DNA of 32,426 nucleotides from an uncultured Rubrobacteraceae bacterium (GCA_902806015.1 CADCUZ010000095.1:1-32426), one strand, 5' to 3'. Counted from the stretch's first letter, positions 23,030-31,946 are shown. Program-made: numbers and translations. The notes: a model not told the origin generated them from the letters alone.

Positions 23030-24001
23030 ATGCGGGCGATCAAGGTAAACCAGCACGGTGGGCCAGAAGCGCTAAGCCGCGAAGAGGTGGAGACCCCCGA
23101 TCCGGGCCCAGGACAGGCGCGTGTCAGGCTCGCCGCCTCGGGCGTCAACTTTATCGACGTGTACATGAGGAGCGGCGTCTACCCGGGGGATCCCCCCTTC
23201 ACCCTGGGCCTGGAGGGCGCGGGAGAGGTCGAGGCCGTCGGCGAGGGCGTCGAGGAGGTCTCCGTCGGGGACCATGTGGCCTGGGCGGGCGTGCCGGGCT
23301 CCTACGCCGAGGCCGTCGTCGCCCCGGCCAACAAGCTCGTGCCGTTCAACGTCACGATGGTCGAGGCGCGGGTCGCCGCGGCCATAATGCTGCAGGGGAT
23401 GACCGCCCACTACCTCACCCACAGCACCTTCCCGCTCCAAGAGGGCCACACCGCCCTCGTCCACGCCGCCGCGGGGGGCGTCGGCCTGCTCCTCTGCCAG
23501 ATGGCGAAAATGCGGGGCGCGCGGGTCATCGGCACGGCCGGCACCGAGGAGAAGGCCCGGCTCGCCAGGGAGGCCGGCGCCGACGAGGTGATCCTGTACA
23601 GAGAACAGGACTTCGCCGAGGAGACGGAGCGCCTGACGAGCGGCGAGGGCGTGGACGTGGTCTACGACTCCGTCGGCAAGGACACCTTCGACGGGGGCCT
23701 CGACTGCCTGAAGACGCGCGGCTACATGGTGCTCTTCGGGGGTTCGAGCGGCCAGGTCCCGCCCTTGGACCTGCAGGTCCTAAACCGGAAGGGCGGCCTC
23801 TACGTGACCCGCCCGGCCCTCGCCCAGTACACCCGCACCCGCGAGGAGCTCCTCTGGCGGGCGGAGGGCCTGTTCTCCTGGATCGGCCAGGGCAACCTCG
23901 ACGTCCGCATCGGCGGCTCCTACGCCCTAGAAGACGCCGCCCGAGCCCACCGGGACCTCGAAGCCCGCAAGACCACCGGCAAGCTCATACTCATCCCGTA
24001 A
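23030..24001 (+). CDS. NADPH:quinone oxidoreductase / zeta-crystallin-like, zinc-free MDR
   Basis: 323 aa. GVNFIDVYMRSGVYP and LGLEGAGEVEAVGEGV are the N-terminal QOR blocks. VHAAAGGVGLLLCQMAK is the Rossmann NADPH loop (AxGGVG), and VVYDSVGKDTF and VLFGGSSGQVPP follow. The catalytic and structural zinc ligands of alcohol dehydrogenases are absent, as expected for QOR. I chose the ATG at 23030 because GGAGGAG lies seven bases upstream; an in-frame ATG 39 bases earlier has no such site. Eight bases separate it from the LLM gene, so the two form an operon. It reduces quinones or enones with NADPH in the cytoplasm. Confidence 0.92.
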   Translation: MRAIKVNQHGGPEALSREEVETPDPGPGQARVRLAASGVNFIDVYMRSGVYPGDPPFTLGLEGAGEVEAVGEGVEEVSVGDHVAWAGVPGSYAEAVVAPANKLVPFNVTMVEARVAAAIMLQGMTAHYLTHSTFPLQEGHTALVHAAAGGVGLLLCQMAKMRGARVIGTAGTEEKARLAREAGADEVILYREQDFAEETERLTSGEGVDVVYDSVGKDTFDGGLDCLKTRGYMVLFGGSSGQVPPLDLQVLNRKGGLYVTRPALAQYTRTREELLWRAEGLFSWIGQGNLDVRIGGSYALEDAARAHRDLEARKTTGKLILIP

Positions 24002-24008
24002 CGCGCCC

Positions 24009-25037
24009 GTGAAACTGGATGTCGGCCTCGGCACGGAAGGCAACTACCTCAAGGGCATGGACCGGACGGCCCGCGTCGCCGAAGACCTCGGCTTCGCCGG
24101 ACTCTGGACGAGCGAGACGAAGCACGACGCCTTCCTCCCCCTAGCTATCGCGGCTAACGAAACCGGGAAGATCGCCCTTGGCACCTCCGTCGCTATCGCC
24201 TTCTCCCGCTCCCCGATGCAGACCGCCCAGACAGCCTGGGACCTGCAAAGCCTCTCCGAAGGCCGCTTCCTCCTCGGCCTTGGCACCCAGGTAAAGGCGC
24301 ACATCGAGCGCCGCTTCTCTATGCCCTTCGACAGGCCAGCCGCGAGGCTGCGCGAGTACATCCTGGCGCTGCGCACCATCTGGGGGTCGTTCCAGACCGA
24401 GGGCCCCTTGTGCTTTGAGGGGGAGTTCTACCGGCACACCCTGTTGCCGCCTTTCTTCAACCCCGGGCCTATTGAGCACCCCGGGATCCCCATCTACATC
24501 GCCGGCGTGAACACGAGGCTGGCCCATCTCGCCGGCGAGCTCTGCGACGGCTTCCACGTCCACCCCTTCCACTCCCCCGAGTACGTGGGGCAGAACGTCA
24601 AGCCCGCCATCGCGGAGGGCGCGCGGGCGGCCGGCCGCGAACAGGACGCCGTGGAGCTCGCGACGAGCGTCTTCGTCGTTTCCGGGGAGGACGACGAAGA
24701 GACCGCGCGGCAGCGGGAATCAGCCCGCTCCCGAATAAGCTTCTACGCCTCCACCCCGACCTACCGCACGGTCCTCGAAGCCCACGGCTGGGAAGAGGTC
24801 GGCGAGAGGCTCGGCGCGCTCGCCCGGGAGAAAAAGTGGCGCGAGATGCCGTCCTTAATCACCGACGAGATGCTCCACGCCTTCGTCGTCGAGGCCCCGC
24901 CCCGGGAGCTCGGCGCGGCGCTCGCAGACCGCTACGAAGGCCTCATCGACCGTGTCGCCCTGTACGTCCCGTTCGTGCCCGGAGAGAGGGAGGGGTTCTG
25001 GAAGACGGTGGTCGGTTCGGTGGGAGGCCAATCCTAG
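24009..25037 (+). CDS. LLM-class F420-dependent oxidoreductase (MSMEG_2256-type)
   Basis: 342 aa luciferase-like TIM barrel. GFAGLWTSETKHDAFLPLAIAA, TSVAIAFSRSPMQTAQTAWDLQSLSEGRFLLGLGTQVKAHIERRF and the PIYIAGVNTRLAHLAGELCDGFHVHP strand match the family of probable F420-dependent oxidoreductases known from mycobacteria. The conserved VKAHIERRF loop lies where F420 phosphate is bound in relatives. Substrate unknown. The GTG start follows the quinone oxidoreductase stop by seven bases, so these two redox enzymes are likely expressed together. Confidence 0.9.
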   Translation: MKLDVGLGTEGNYLKGMDRTARVAEDLGFAGLWTSETKHDAFLPLAIAANETGKIALGTSVAIAFSRSPMQTAQTAWDLQSLSEGRFLLGLGTQVKAHIERRFSMPFDRPAARLREYILALRTIWGSFQTEGPLCFEGEFYRHTLLPPFFNPGPIEHPGIPIYIAGVNTRLAHLAGELCDGFHVHPFHSPEYVGQNVKPAIAEGARAAGREQDAVELATSVFVVSGEDDEETARQRESARSRISFYASTPTYRTVLEAHGWEEVGERLGALAREKKWREMPSLITDEMLHAFVVEAPPRELGAALADRYEGLIDRVALYVPFVPGEREGFWKTVVGSVGGQS

Positions 25038-25067
25038 GACGAAGATAAGGGCCCGCGGGTCGACACA

Positions 25068-25123
25068 ACCGGTCTGCCGGTGCGTGTCCCAAAACGGTTT
25101 GTAGAGCACGGGGGGCGACCCCG
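25068..25123. terminator. Two small hairpins between convergent genes
   Basis: ACCGG-4-CCGGT (25068-25081) and CGGGG-5-CCCCG (25109-25123) lie between the convergent LLM and alcohol dehydrogenase stops. They are plausible terminators, short and without T-runs. Confidence 0.3.
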
Positions 25124-25133
25124 GGCGGCTAGC

Positions 25134-26303
25134 TCAAGGCTTCAGGACGCACTTGATGGCGCCGTCTTGCTTTTTCTGGAAGATCTCGTACCCGTGCGGC
25201 GCGTCGTCCAGGGGCATCGCGTGCGTTTTCAGGTCCTCGACATTCAACACATCATCCTCGGTGAGGAGCGGGAGGATATCCCCGGTCCACTGGCGGACGT
25301 TGGCCTGGCCCATCCGGAGTTGGATCTGCATGTCGAAGAGGTCGCCCAGGGGGAAGGCCTGTATGGGGCCCGCGTAGACCCCAGAGAGGGAGAGCGTGCC
25401 GCCGCGACGCAGGGCGGACATCGCCTCGCGTAGGGCGGTCCCCCGGTCCAGCTGCACCTTCGTGGTCTGGAGTATGGAGCCGACGACGGAGCCGCTCGCC
25501 TCCATGCCCACCGCGTCGATGGCGGCGTCGAGGCCGCGGCCGTCGGTGAGGTCCAGGATTACGTCGCGCACGTTCTCCACCGCGGAGAAGTCCACCGTCT
25601 GGACGCCGTGTTTGGAGGCCATCGCGAGGCGCTCGGGTACGTTGTCTATGCCGATAACGCGGCCCGCTCCCCTGTGGAGCGCGATCCTGGCGCTTATCTG
25701 CCCGATTGGGCCCAGGCCCCAAATCCCGACGGTCCCGCCCTCGGGGATGTCCGCGTACGCGACGGCCTGCCAGCTCGTCGGCAGCACGTCGGAGAGGTAA
25801 AGGAACCGCTCGTCTGGCGGTCCTTCGGGCACCTTTATGGGTCCGAAGTGTGCCTGCGGGACGCGCAGGTACTCGGCCTGCCCACCGGGGACGGCGCCGT
25901 AGACGTGGGTGTAGCCTAAAAGGCTGGCGCCCCGCCCGCGCCCGAGCAGGTTGACTCTCTGGGCGAGCTTGCCCTCATCGCGCGTGTTCTCGCACTGAGA
26001 GTAGAGGTCCTGGTCGCAAAAAAAGCAGCGCCCGCAGCTTACGTTGAAGGGGATCACCACCCGGTCGCCGGGGGAGATGTGCTCGACCTTCCGACCCACC
26101 TCCTCTACTATCCCCATCGGTTCGTGCCCGATGATGTCCCCCTCGCGCATGAGCGGGGAGAGCTTGGAGTAGAGGTGCAGGTCCGAGCCGCAGATGGCGG
26201 TCGAGGTGACGCGGATTATGGCGTCTGTGGGATCCTGGATGATCGGGTCGGGTACGTTGTCCACCCGAACGTCTTCCTTGCCGTGCCAGACTACGGCCTT
26301 CAG
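25134..26303 (-). CDS. Zinc-dependent alcohol dehydrogenase (formaldehyde-dehydrogenase-like MDR)
   Basis: 389 aa if started at CTG 26303. The catalytic zinc ligands are in ICGSDLHLY and GHEPMG, and the structural site is CGRCFFCDQDLYSQC (CX2CX2CX7C). GIWGLGPIGQISARIALHRGAGRVIGID is the NAD-binding loop. FNVSCGRC and DVLPTSWQAV resemble glutathione-independent formaldehyde dehydrogenase relatives. The usual start of this family, MKAVVWHGKEDVRV, is encoded here as CTG-AAG-GCC... with GGAGG nine bases upstream. The CTG overlaps the preceding stop as CTGA, just like the GTGA/ATGA junctions elsewhere. The nearest standard start, GTG 26264, would delete the first beta strand. Substrate unknown. 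Confidence 0.9.
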   Translation of the reverse strand: MKAVVWHGKEDVRVDNVPDPIIQDPTDAIIRVTSTAICGSDLHLYSKLSPLMREGDIIGHEPMGIVEEVGRKVEHISPGDRVVIPFNVSCGRCFFCDQDLYSQCENTRDEGKLAQRVNLLGRGRGASLLGYTHVYGAVPGGQAEYLRVPQAHFGPIKVPEGPPDERFLYLSDVLPTSWQAVAYADIPEGGTVGIWGLGPIGQISARIALHRGAGRVIGIDNVPERLAMASKHGVQTVDFSAVENVRDVILDLTDGRGLDAAIDAVGMEASGSVVGSILQTTKVQLDRGTALREAMSALRRGGTLSLSGVYAGPIQAFPLGDLFDMQIQLRMGQANVRQWTGDILPLLTEDDVLNVEDLKTHAMPLDDAPHGYEIFQKKQDGAIKCVLKP

Positions 26304-27355
26304 GGCTCTCTACCTCCTACTCCCGTGAGAAACTCGCGGATCCGGAACGGCCCGCTCGTCTTCGGCGAGAGCGGCGGCGTGTCCAACCCGGAGCCGCTCC
26401 TCAGGCCCTCCAGTATGTCCAGTAAGGCCTCGTCGGCCGTGTGCCGCGGCGTCCACCCGAGCTCCGTTCGGGCCCTCTGAGTGTCCATGATCGGGACCTC
26501 CCTCGACAGGTCCAGCCACCCCGGCGGCACCGGCTGCAACCTGAACCGCCACGAGAGGCCGGCCCCGGCCCGGGCCAGCCGCGCCGGGAGGTGCACCGGA
26601 CGGGCGTTCAAGATGCGTCCGATCTCCTTGGCGTCCAGCACCGGCTCAGTCGCGAGGTTGTACGCCCCACGGGCCTCCTCGTTGAGGATGGCCAGCCGAA
26701 AGGCCTCCCCCACATCGTAAGAATGGACCACCTGGGAGCGCACGTTCTCTATGTCCGGCACAAAGTTGATGAGGCTCGGGTTGGCGAGCAGGCTCGGGAA
26801 GAGCGGCCCGGCGAAGAGGCGCCGCACGCCCTCGGCCGCCTCACGCTTGAAGACCAGCCCTGGCCGCATCCTGGTGACGCGCACGCCGGGGGACTCCGCC
26901 TCGAAGCGGTCGAGCCTGCGCTCGACCTCGGCCTTGTGGCGTCCGTAGTACGAGGTCGGGATGCCACCCGTGGGCCAGCTCTCGTCCACGGCCCGGTCCT
27001 TCGGCCCCGGCGAGTAGGCGCCGATCGACGAAGCGTAATGAAGGGCGGGGACGCCGGCCTCGGCGGTGGCTTTCGCGACCCTAGTAGTCCCCTCGACGTT
27101 GATCATCCACTGCCTGTTGAGGTCGCGGGAGGGCTGGATGATCCAGGCCAGGCAAACTACCGCGTCCGCGCCCCGAAGAAGCGGGACGAGGTCGTCGTTC
27201 ACGACATCGGCCGAGGCCCACTGGACCTTAGGTACCGTCAGGTTCGGCAGCCTTCGCGCCAGACCGAGCACGGACTCGACCCGTGGCTCGGTGGCGAGCG
27301 AGCGCAGCACGCTCGTTCCCAAGTTGCCCGTTGCCCCTACGACGGCGATCCTCAT
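26300..27355 (-). CDS. NAD-dependent epimerase/dehydratase (extended SDR)
   Basis: 351 aa. VVGATGNLGTSVLRSL is the GxxGxxG nucleotide loop. VCLAWIIQPSRDLNRQWMINVEGTTRV, HYASSIGAYSPG (catalytic Ser) and SYYGRHKAEVERRL (YxxxK) complete the extended SDR active site, and MRPGLVFKREA follows as in sugar-nucleotide epimerases. Substrate unknown. The ATG start faces the divergent SDR at 27445 across 89 bases. Its TGA overlaps the CTG of the alcohol dehydrogenase, so the two are coupled. Confidence 0.9.
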   Translation of the reverse strand: MRIAVVGATGNLGTSVLRSLATEPRVESVLGLARRLPNLTVPKVQWASADVVNDDLVPLLRGADAVVCLAWIIQPSRDLNRQWMINVEGTTRVAKATAEAGVPALHYASSIGAYSPGPKDRAVDESWPTGGIPTSYYGRHKAEVERRLDRFEAESPGVRVTRMRPGLVFKREAAEGVRRLFAGPLFPSLLANPSLINFVPDIENVRSQVVHSYDVGEAFRLAILNEEARGAYNLATEPVLDAKEIGRILNARPVHLPARLARAGAGLSWRFRLQPVPPGWLDLSREVPIMDTQRARTELGWTPRHTADEALLDILEGLRSGSGLDTPPLSPKTSGPFRIREFLTGVGGREP

Positions 27356-27400
27356 GTGCAGGGCTTTACCCCGCCCACCGGCGCCCGAAACGCCCGGATG

Positions 27401-27428
27401 TTGTACTATCGCGCGATCAACGTATAAG
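27401..27428 (+). promoter_or_regulatory. Candidate promoter with internal palindrome
   Basis: TTGTAC, 16 bases, TATAAG, giving a start just before the GGGAGG ribosome site of the epimerase. The spacer holds a perfect 10-base palindrome ATCGCGCGAT (27408-27417), a fair operator candidate in a divergent gap. Confidence 0.45.
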
Positions 27429-27444
27429 GAGAGCTGGGAGGATC

Positions 27445-28350
27445 ATGCGGGTACTGGTGACGGGGGCGCGGGGCAAGGTCGGGCGGGCGACGGTGGCGGC
27501 GCTGCAGGAGGCCGGCCACGACGTGCGGGCGACGGACCTTGCGCCGCCGGTCTTCGAGCGGCCGGGGCCCGGCGAGGCCGACTACTTCCAGGCCGACCTC
27601 ACAGACGCGGGGGACGCCTTCGCCGTAGTGCGGGGGGCCGAGGCCGTCGTCCATGCTGCGGCCATCCCGGAGCCGACCAGGAACCCGCCGCACGTGGTGT
27701 TCCACAACAACCTCATGGCGACCTTCAACACGCTGGAGGCCGCGATCCGTTTCGGCGCCACGCGGTTCGTCAACCTCTCCAGCGAGACCGTGCCCGGGTT
27801 CTTCTTCCCCGAGCGTCCCGTGCTGCCCGAGTACGTGCCGGTGGACGAGGAGCACCCGATCCGGCCTCAAGACCCCTACGCCACGGCCAAGCACTTCGGC
27901 GAGCTCCTCATGGACGCCGCCCTCCGGCGCTCGGACATCCGGTGCATCTCGATCCGCCCCTCCTGGGTGCAGCACGAGGGCAACTACGAGCGCAACCTGG
28001 GACCCATGATCCGGGACCGCTCCGAGACGAGCCCCGGTTTTTGGAGCTACATAGACGTCTATGACCTCGCCGACGCCATCGTTCTCGCCACCGAGAGCGA
28101 CCTGCCCGGCCACGAGGTCTTCTACATAGCCTCCCCCGACAACATCGGCGGCCGACCCCTCGAGGAGGGCGTCCGCGAACACTTCGGAGACAGGGTCAAG
28201 GTCAATACGCCCCTTACCCGCGAAGACGCCTCCGGCATCTCCGTAGAAAAGGCTAGGCGAATGCTCGGCTATGACCCGAAGCGAAGCTGGAGCGACTACT
28301 TGGACGAAGAAGGCCGCTTGAAGCCGGGCGTCAAGGGGCTGTTCAGCTAG
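27445..28350 (+). CDS. NAD(P)-dependent epimerase/dehydratase (extended SDR)
   Basis: 301 aa. VLVTGARGKVGRATVAAL is the nucleotide loop. FVNLSSETVPG carries the Ser, and DPYATAKHFGELL the YxxxK pair. SIRPSWVQHEGNYERNLGP and the YIDVYDLADAI block are typical of UDP-sugar epimerase-like SDRs. Start ATG with GGGAGG four bases upstream. Divergent from the SDR at 26300, so the pair may share regulation. Substrate unknown; no sugar-nucleotide cluster surrounds it. Confidence 0.9.
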   Translation: MRVLVTGARGKVGRATVAALQEAGHDVRATDLAPPVFERPGPGEADYFQADLTDAGDAFAVVRGAEAVVHAAAIPEPTRNPPHVVFHNNLMATFNTLEAAIRFGATRFVNLSSETVPGFFFPERPVLPEYVPVDEEHPIRPQDPYATAKHFGELLMDAALRRSDIRCISIRPSWVQHEGNYERNLGPMIRDRSETSPGFWSYIDVYDLADAIVLATESDLPGHEVFYIASPDNIGGRPLEEGVREHFGDRVKVNTPLTREDASGISVEKARRMLGYDPKRSWSDYLDEEGRLKPGVKGLFS

Positions 28351-28381
28351 TAGGCCCGGCCGTTGGTACCTTCCGGCACGC

Positions 28382-29044
28382 CTAGCTCTCTTCCAGTGTC
28401 GGCTGCGGGTCGGAGGAGGCTTCCACCGTCGTGATCTTGTAGCCCGCCGACTCCAGGGCTTTCACGATGCCGGAGGGGTTGGTGGTTTCGAGGCGGAGGA
28501 CTATGAGGCGGTTGCTCGCGCGTCCGGCCGGGGAGAGGAAAACGCCGCCTATGTTGACCTTTTTCTCCCGGATCACGTCGGTCACGTTGGCGAGCTGGCC
28601 CGGCTCGTTGGGGACCTCGACCTCGACCCAGCTCCCATGGTCGCGCGCGCCCACAAGCTCGATGAGGGCCCGCATCATGTCCGAAGAGGTGATGATGCCC
28701 ACGAGCTCCCCTTCGGCGACGACGGGAAGGCAGCCGATCTTGCGGTCGTGGAGCTCCCTCGCGGCGTGGTCGATGGTGTCAAGCGGGTGGATGGTGGCGA
28801 GCTCCGTGCTCATGATGTCCCCGAGCCGGCTCCAGTTGAGCGCGTCCCGCTCCCCGGTCGAGCCGCGCGGCGGGCTCGCGTCCCTGAGATCCCGGTCCGA
28901 AACAAGCCCAACCAGACGTCCCCCGTCCACCACGGGCAGGTGCCGGATGTTCCCCTCCCGGCACTGGCGCCAGGCCTCGGCCGCGCTGGCGTCCGGCCCC
29001 AAAGTCACGACTTCCCGCGTCATGGAATCCCTTACCCGCAGCAT
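28382..29044 (-). CDS. Two CBS domains plus ACT domain (AcuB-like)
   Basis: 220 aa. CBS 1 runs from about residue 1 to 60 (MLRVRDSMTREVVTLGP ... LPVVDGGRLVGLVSDRDL), CBS 2 from ~75 to 135 (IMSTELATIHP ... LPVVAEGELVGIITSSDMM), then an ACT fold (WVEVEVPNEPGQLANVTDVI). CBS pairs bind adenine nucleotides and ACT domains often bind amino acids, so a sensor role is likely. AcuB of Bacillus has this layout. I chose ATG 29044 with GGGAGA upstream; ATG 29071 is possible. The following 210 bases up to the MetE-like stop hold no convincing gene. Stands alone, convergent with the epimerase. Confidence 0.88.
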   Translation of the reverse strand: MLRVRDSMTREVVTLGPDASAAEAWRQCREGNIRHLPVVDGGRLVGLVSDRDLRDASPPRGSTGERDALNWSRLGDIMSTELATIHPLDTIDHAARELHDRKIGCLPVVAEGELVGIITSSDMMRALIELVGARDHGSWVEVEVPNEPGQLANVTDVIREKKVNIGGVFLSPAGRASNRLIVLRLETTNPSGIVKALESAGYKITTVEASSDPQPTLEES

Positions 29045-29282
29045 ACGGTTCTCCCTTTCTCTCGCGCCCATGCGTCTGCCGGCAGCTTACCAGAAGCCGG
29101 CCGAACATCGGGCACGGTTGAGCCGACAAGGCGGATCTCCTGTGCCCGCGGGTGGACGTGGGGTTCGTCTACGCCGGCGTTCGAGTATCCTGCGAAGACC
29201 GGGAGGTCCGAGTTTCCGGGCCCCGCGTACCAACCTTTGTCGGCCTAATCATAAGCGCGCTCGATGTGCCCGAACGGACTCC

Positions 29283-30401
29283 TCATCCCCACACTTTCTC
29301 CACGGTTTGTACAATGGCCCGCAGCTTGCGCTCCTCGTCCTCGACGCTCAAGGCGTTGCCGACGACGGACGTGGCGAAGCCGCACTGGGGGCTGAGGGCG
29401 AGCCGTTCGAGCGGAAGGTATCGCGTCGCTTCCCGAAGCCTGGCCTCCAGCTCCTCTGGCGTCTCGGGCCTGCCAGACTTGGTCGTGACGAGGCCGAGTA
29501 CGACGGTCTTGTCTTCGGGGACGTGTACGAGGGGCTCGAAGTCGCCGCTGCGCTCGTCGTCGTACTCTAGCATGAGCCTGCCGGCGTTTACGTTGGCGAA
29601 AACGTGGCGGGCGAGCGGCTCGTAGGAGCCCGAGACGAGCCAGCGGCTCCCCTGGTTGCCCCGACACAGGTGGAAGGCGAAGGTGACGCCCGGATGGTGC
29701 CCTATGACGTGGTTGTCCAGCTCGACGCCGCGGGACATCCAGCGGTCGAAGTTCCAGCCCCGCTCCTCGTAGAAGCGGCGGGTCTTCGGGTCGAGCAGCA
29801 GCGGGTAGTGCGGCGCGTCGAGCTGCAAGTACTCCGCGCCGAGGCGGACCAGCTCCTCCACCTCTTCGCGCAGGATCTCCGCGACGTTCTCCAGAAAGAG
29901 GTCCAGCGTCGGGTAGGCCCCCTTCGAGAGCACCGGGGACCATAGGTTCGCGTACATGCTCGGGCTCGGCAGCGTGACCTTGACGATCCTGTCCGTGCGC
30001 GCGCGGGCGTAGACGAACTCCTCGACGGAGAGGTGGCGGCGCCTACCTAGCCGGCCGACGACGCCGAGGTTCGCGGGGCGCTCCGTGCGCTTGTCCCCTA
30101 CCGCCCCGTCTCCGTGCCAGTCGCCCCACAGCCAGGCGTCGATCGTGTGGCCGGCGAAGCCTTCGACCGCCTCCACGAGCTGGCTCTGGAAGGACTCGCG
30201 GCGCATCTCGCCGTCGGTAACGACCGGGAGGCCGGCGCGCTCCTGCAGCGAGATCGCCCAGTCCACCGCCCGGTCTTCTATACGCTTGAACTCCGGCGCC
30301 GGGATCTCCCCGGCCGTGTACTGCCTCCTGGCCTCCAGCAACTCGGGAGGTCTCAGCAAGCTTCCGACGACGTCCGCGCGAATGGTCCTCGTCCCGGTCA
30401 C
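29283..30401 (-). CDS. MetE C-terminal-like, zinc-dependent methyltransferase
   Basis: 372 aa, the length of the C-terminal barrel of cobalamin-independent methionine synthase without its N-terminal half. DVVGSLLRPPELLEAR opens it, PVVTDGEMRRESFQ and LQLDAPHYPLL follow. The zinc ligands appear intact: FHLCRG (His, Cys), LEYDDE (Glu) and LSPQCGF (Cys). Such short forms methylate homocysteine from donors other than folate, or act on other thiols, for example in CoM-type chemistry; which one is unclear. GTG 30401 fits the family start and lies 7 bases behind TAGACT, so the transcript may be leaderless. A longer GTG start at 30476 adds basic, non-conserved residues. Confidence 0.87.
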   Translation of the reverse strand: MTGTRTIRADVVGSLLRPPELLEARRQYTAGEIPAPEFKRIEDRAVDWAISLQERAGLPVVTDGEMRRESFQSQLVEAVEGFAGHTIDAWLWGDWHGDGAVGDKRTERPANLGVVGRLGRRRHLSVEEFVYARARTDRIVKVTLPSPSMYANLWSPVLSKGAYPTLDLFLENVAEILREEVEELVRLGAEYLQLDAPHYPLLLDPKTRRFYEERGWNFDRWMSRGVELDNHVIGHHPGVTFAFHLCRGNQGSRWLVSGSYEPLARHVFANVNAGRLMLEYDDERSGDFEPLVHVPEDKTVVLGLVTTKSGRPETPEELEARLREATRYLPLERLALSPQCGFATSVVGNALSVEDEERKLRAIVQTVEKVWG

Positions 30402-30448
30402 AGACGCCAGTCTAGCATCGGGTTTCGTGGCCGGCGCGGGGCGCGGTC

Positions 30449-30693
30449 TTATCCGACGCGCTTCACCCTCTCGCAATCCGCCGCGACCAGGTCGACCTCA
30501 TCCTTCCCCGCCTCCTCCTCCGGCGTCGGAGCTTCGACCTCGGGCCCGTTCCTCAGCACTCCTTACGGGCACGCCTGAGGAGCAGGCGGGCAGGCTCCCG
30601 CGCCTCTTGTTCGGGCATCCCCCCGCTACCGAGCAGGTCCAGGACCTTGGGACGTTGTCCCAAGCCGTGCAGCTGTTCTCCAACCTTCTCCAT
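30449..30693 (-). other. Two overlapping small ORFs, or one frameshifted remnant
   Basis: ATG 30693 opens 46 codons (MEKVGEQLHGLGQRPKVLDL ... RRARKEC) to TGA at 30553. A GTG at 30559 inside it opens 36 codons in another frame (VLRNGPEVEAPTPEEEAGKD ...) to TAA at 30449. The strand, composition and overlap would suit either coupled peptides or one gene split by an indel. I recognise neither. They fill the ~360 bases between the MetE-like gene and ltrA. Confidence 0.28.
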
Positions 30694-30763
30694 AAGAACC
30701 TTGTTGCACCTTCAAGACGCAAAATCCCGCCAGGGAAACGTAGAGGGAGGGTCGGGGGTGGGC

Positions 30764-31946
30764 TCATGTTCGGACGCCGTAGCCTCCAAGCGTTCGAGGG
30801 GCACGGGTTCGCCGCGCCGGGCGCCGGGCTGCGGCGACGTGTTCCGAGGCGATCACAGCGGCCAGCACCCCGTTGACGAGCCCCGCCAGCACGAGCGCGG
30901 GCTTGAATGGTCCGGCGGCGCCCGCCGCGAGGCAACCGGCGGTCCCGAAGAGGCGCTTGCTGGCCCACGAGCCGGTCATCCTGCGGCGGAAGAGGGCGTG
31001 GGCGAGGAGGTAGAGCCCGCGACCGGCCACGACGACGATCTCCGGGGGTGGCAGCACCTCGGTCGGGTGCGCGATCACCAGCTCGTCGCCGACAGCGGAG
31101 GCGATGATACCCGCGACCATGACGACGTGCAGGTACGCGTAGCCGTCCCGCGCGAGCGTGGTGCGAACTGCCGAGAGCTCAAGCCGCCGCGGCGCGATCC
31201 TGGCGACGTAGTTGAAGTACAGCCACCACATTGGTGTACAGCCACCACATCGCGGCCGTGGTGACGAAGGCCAACCCGAACGCGCCGATCCTCCCCGCGT
31301 CGAGGTCAAGCTCAGAGGTGGTCGCCCCGGTGATGACGATGGGCTCGCCGAGCGCGATGATGATAAAAAGCTGGAAGCGCTCAGCTAAGTGCTCGGTCCC
31401 CACGTTCCACACGGCGCCCTCTAGCCGCCGGAGCCCAGGCACCCAGTAGACGACGAGCGGGGCGCCGTAGTCGAGGGCGCGCGCGGCCAGCCAGAGGGCC
31501 ACGCGCGCCGGCCCCTCCACCAGGGCGCCGCCGACCCACAGCACGCCGGTCACGACGAACAACGTCAGGATGCGCCCGGCGCGTTCCCGCTCGACCGTCC
31601 GGGGCCCCGACGTGAAAAACGTGAGAAACGCGTGGCGTCCTACCTGTATCGCGACGTAAGAGCCGGCGAAAAGCAGCGCCCGGTCTTCGAAAGCCTGCAG
31701 GATCGCGATCGACATAAGCAGGCTCAAGAGCATCAAGGAGATCATCGACAAGCGCACGGGGATCGACTCGGTGTCTAGCTCGCTGGTGGCCCACATCGTG
31801 TAGTTACACGACCACCACACCACCAGCAACGACTGCCCGACTCCGCCCCACGTCAGATCCTCTAGCAAGAGGTGGGAGACCTGCGTGATCGCGAAGACGA
31901 ACACCAAGTCGTAGAAAAGCTCCAGCGTGGTAGCCCTCTGACACTG
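30764..31946 (-). pseudogene. ltrA: Frameshifted LtrA-family membrane protein (low temperature requirement A)
   Basis: The N-terminal part reads TLELFYDLVFVFAITQVSHLL, then ALLFAGSYVAIQVGRHAF and HLAERFQLFIIIALGEPIVITG, the LtrA core, up to TTAAMWWLY. There a 15-base sequence is repeated after four bases (31217-31231 and 31236-31250). This adds 19 bases and moves FNYVARIAPRRLELSAVRTTLARDGYAYLHVVMVAGII to another frame, which continues to TGA at 30764. At the 5' end no ATG, GTG or TTG precedes TLELFYDL in frame; the first usable GTG (31907) cuts into the first helix. So both the start and the frame are damaged. LtrA proteins have many helices and unknown function. Confidence 0.83.
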
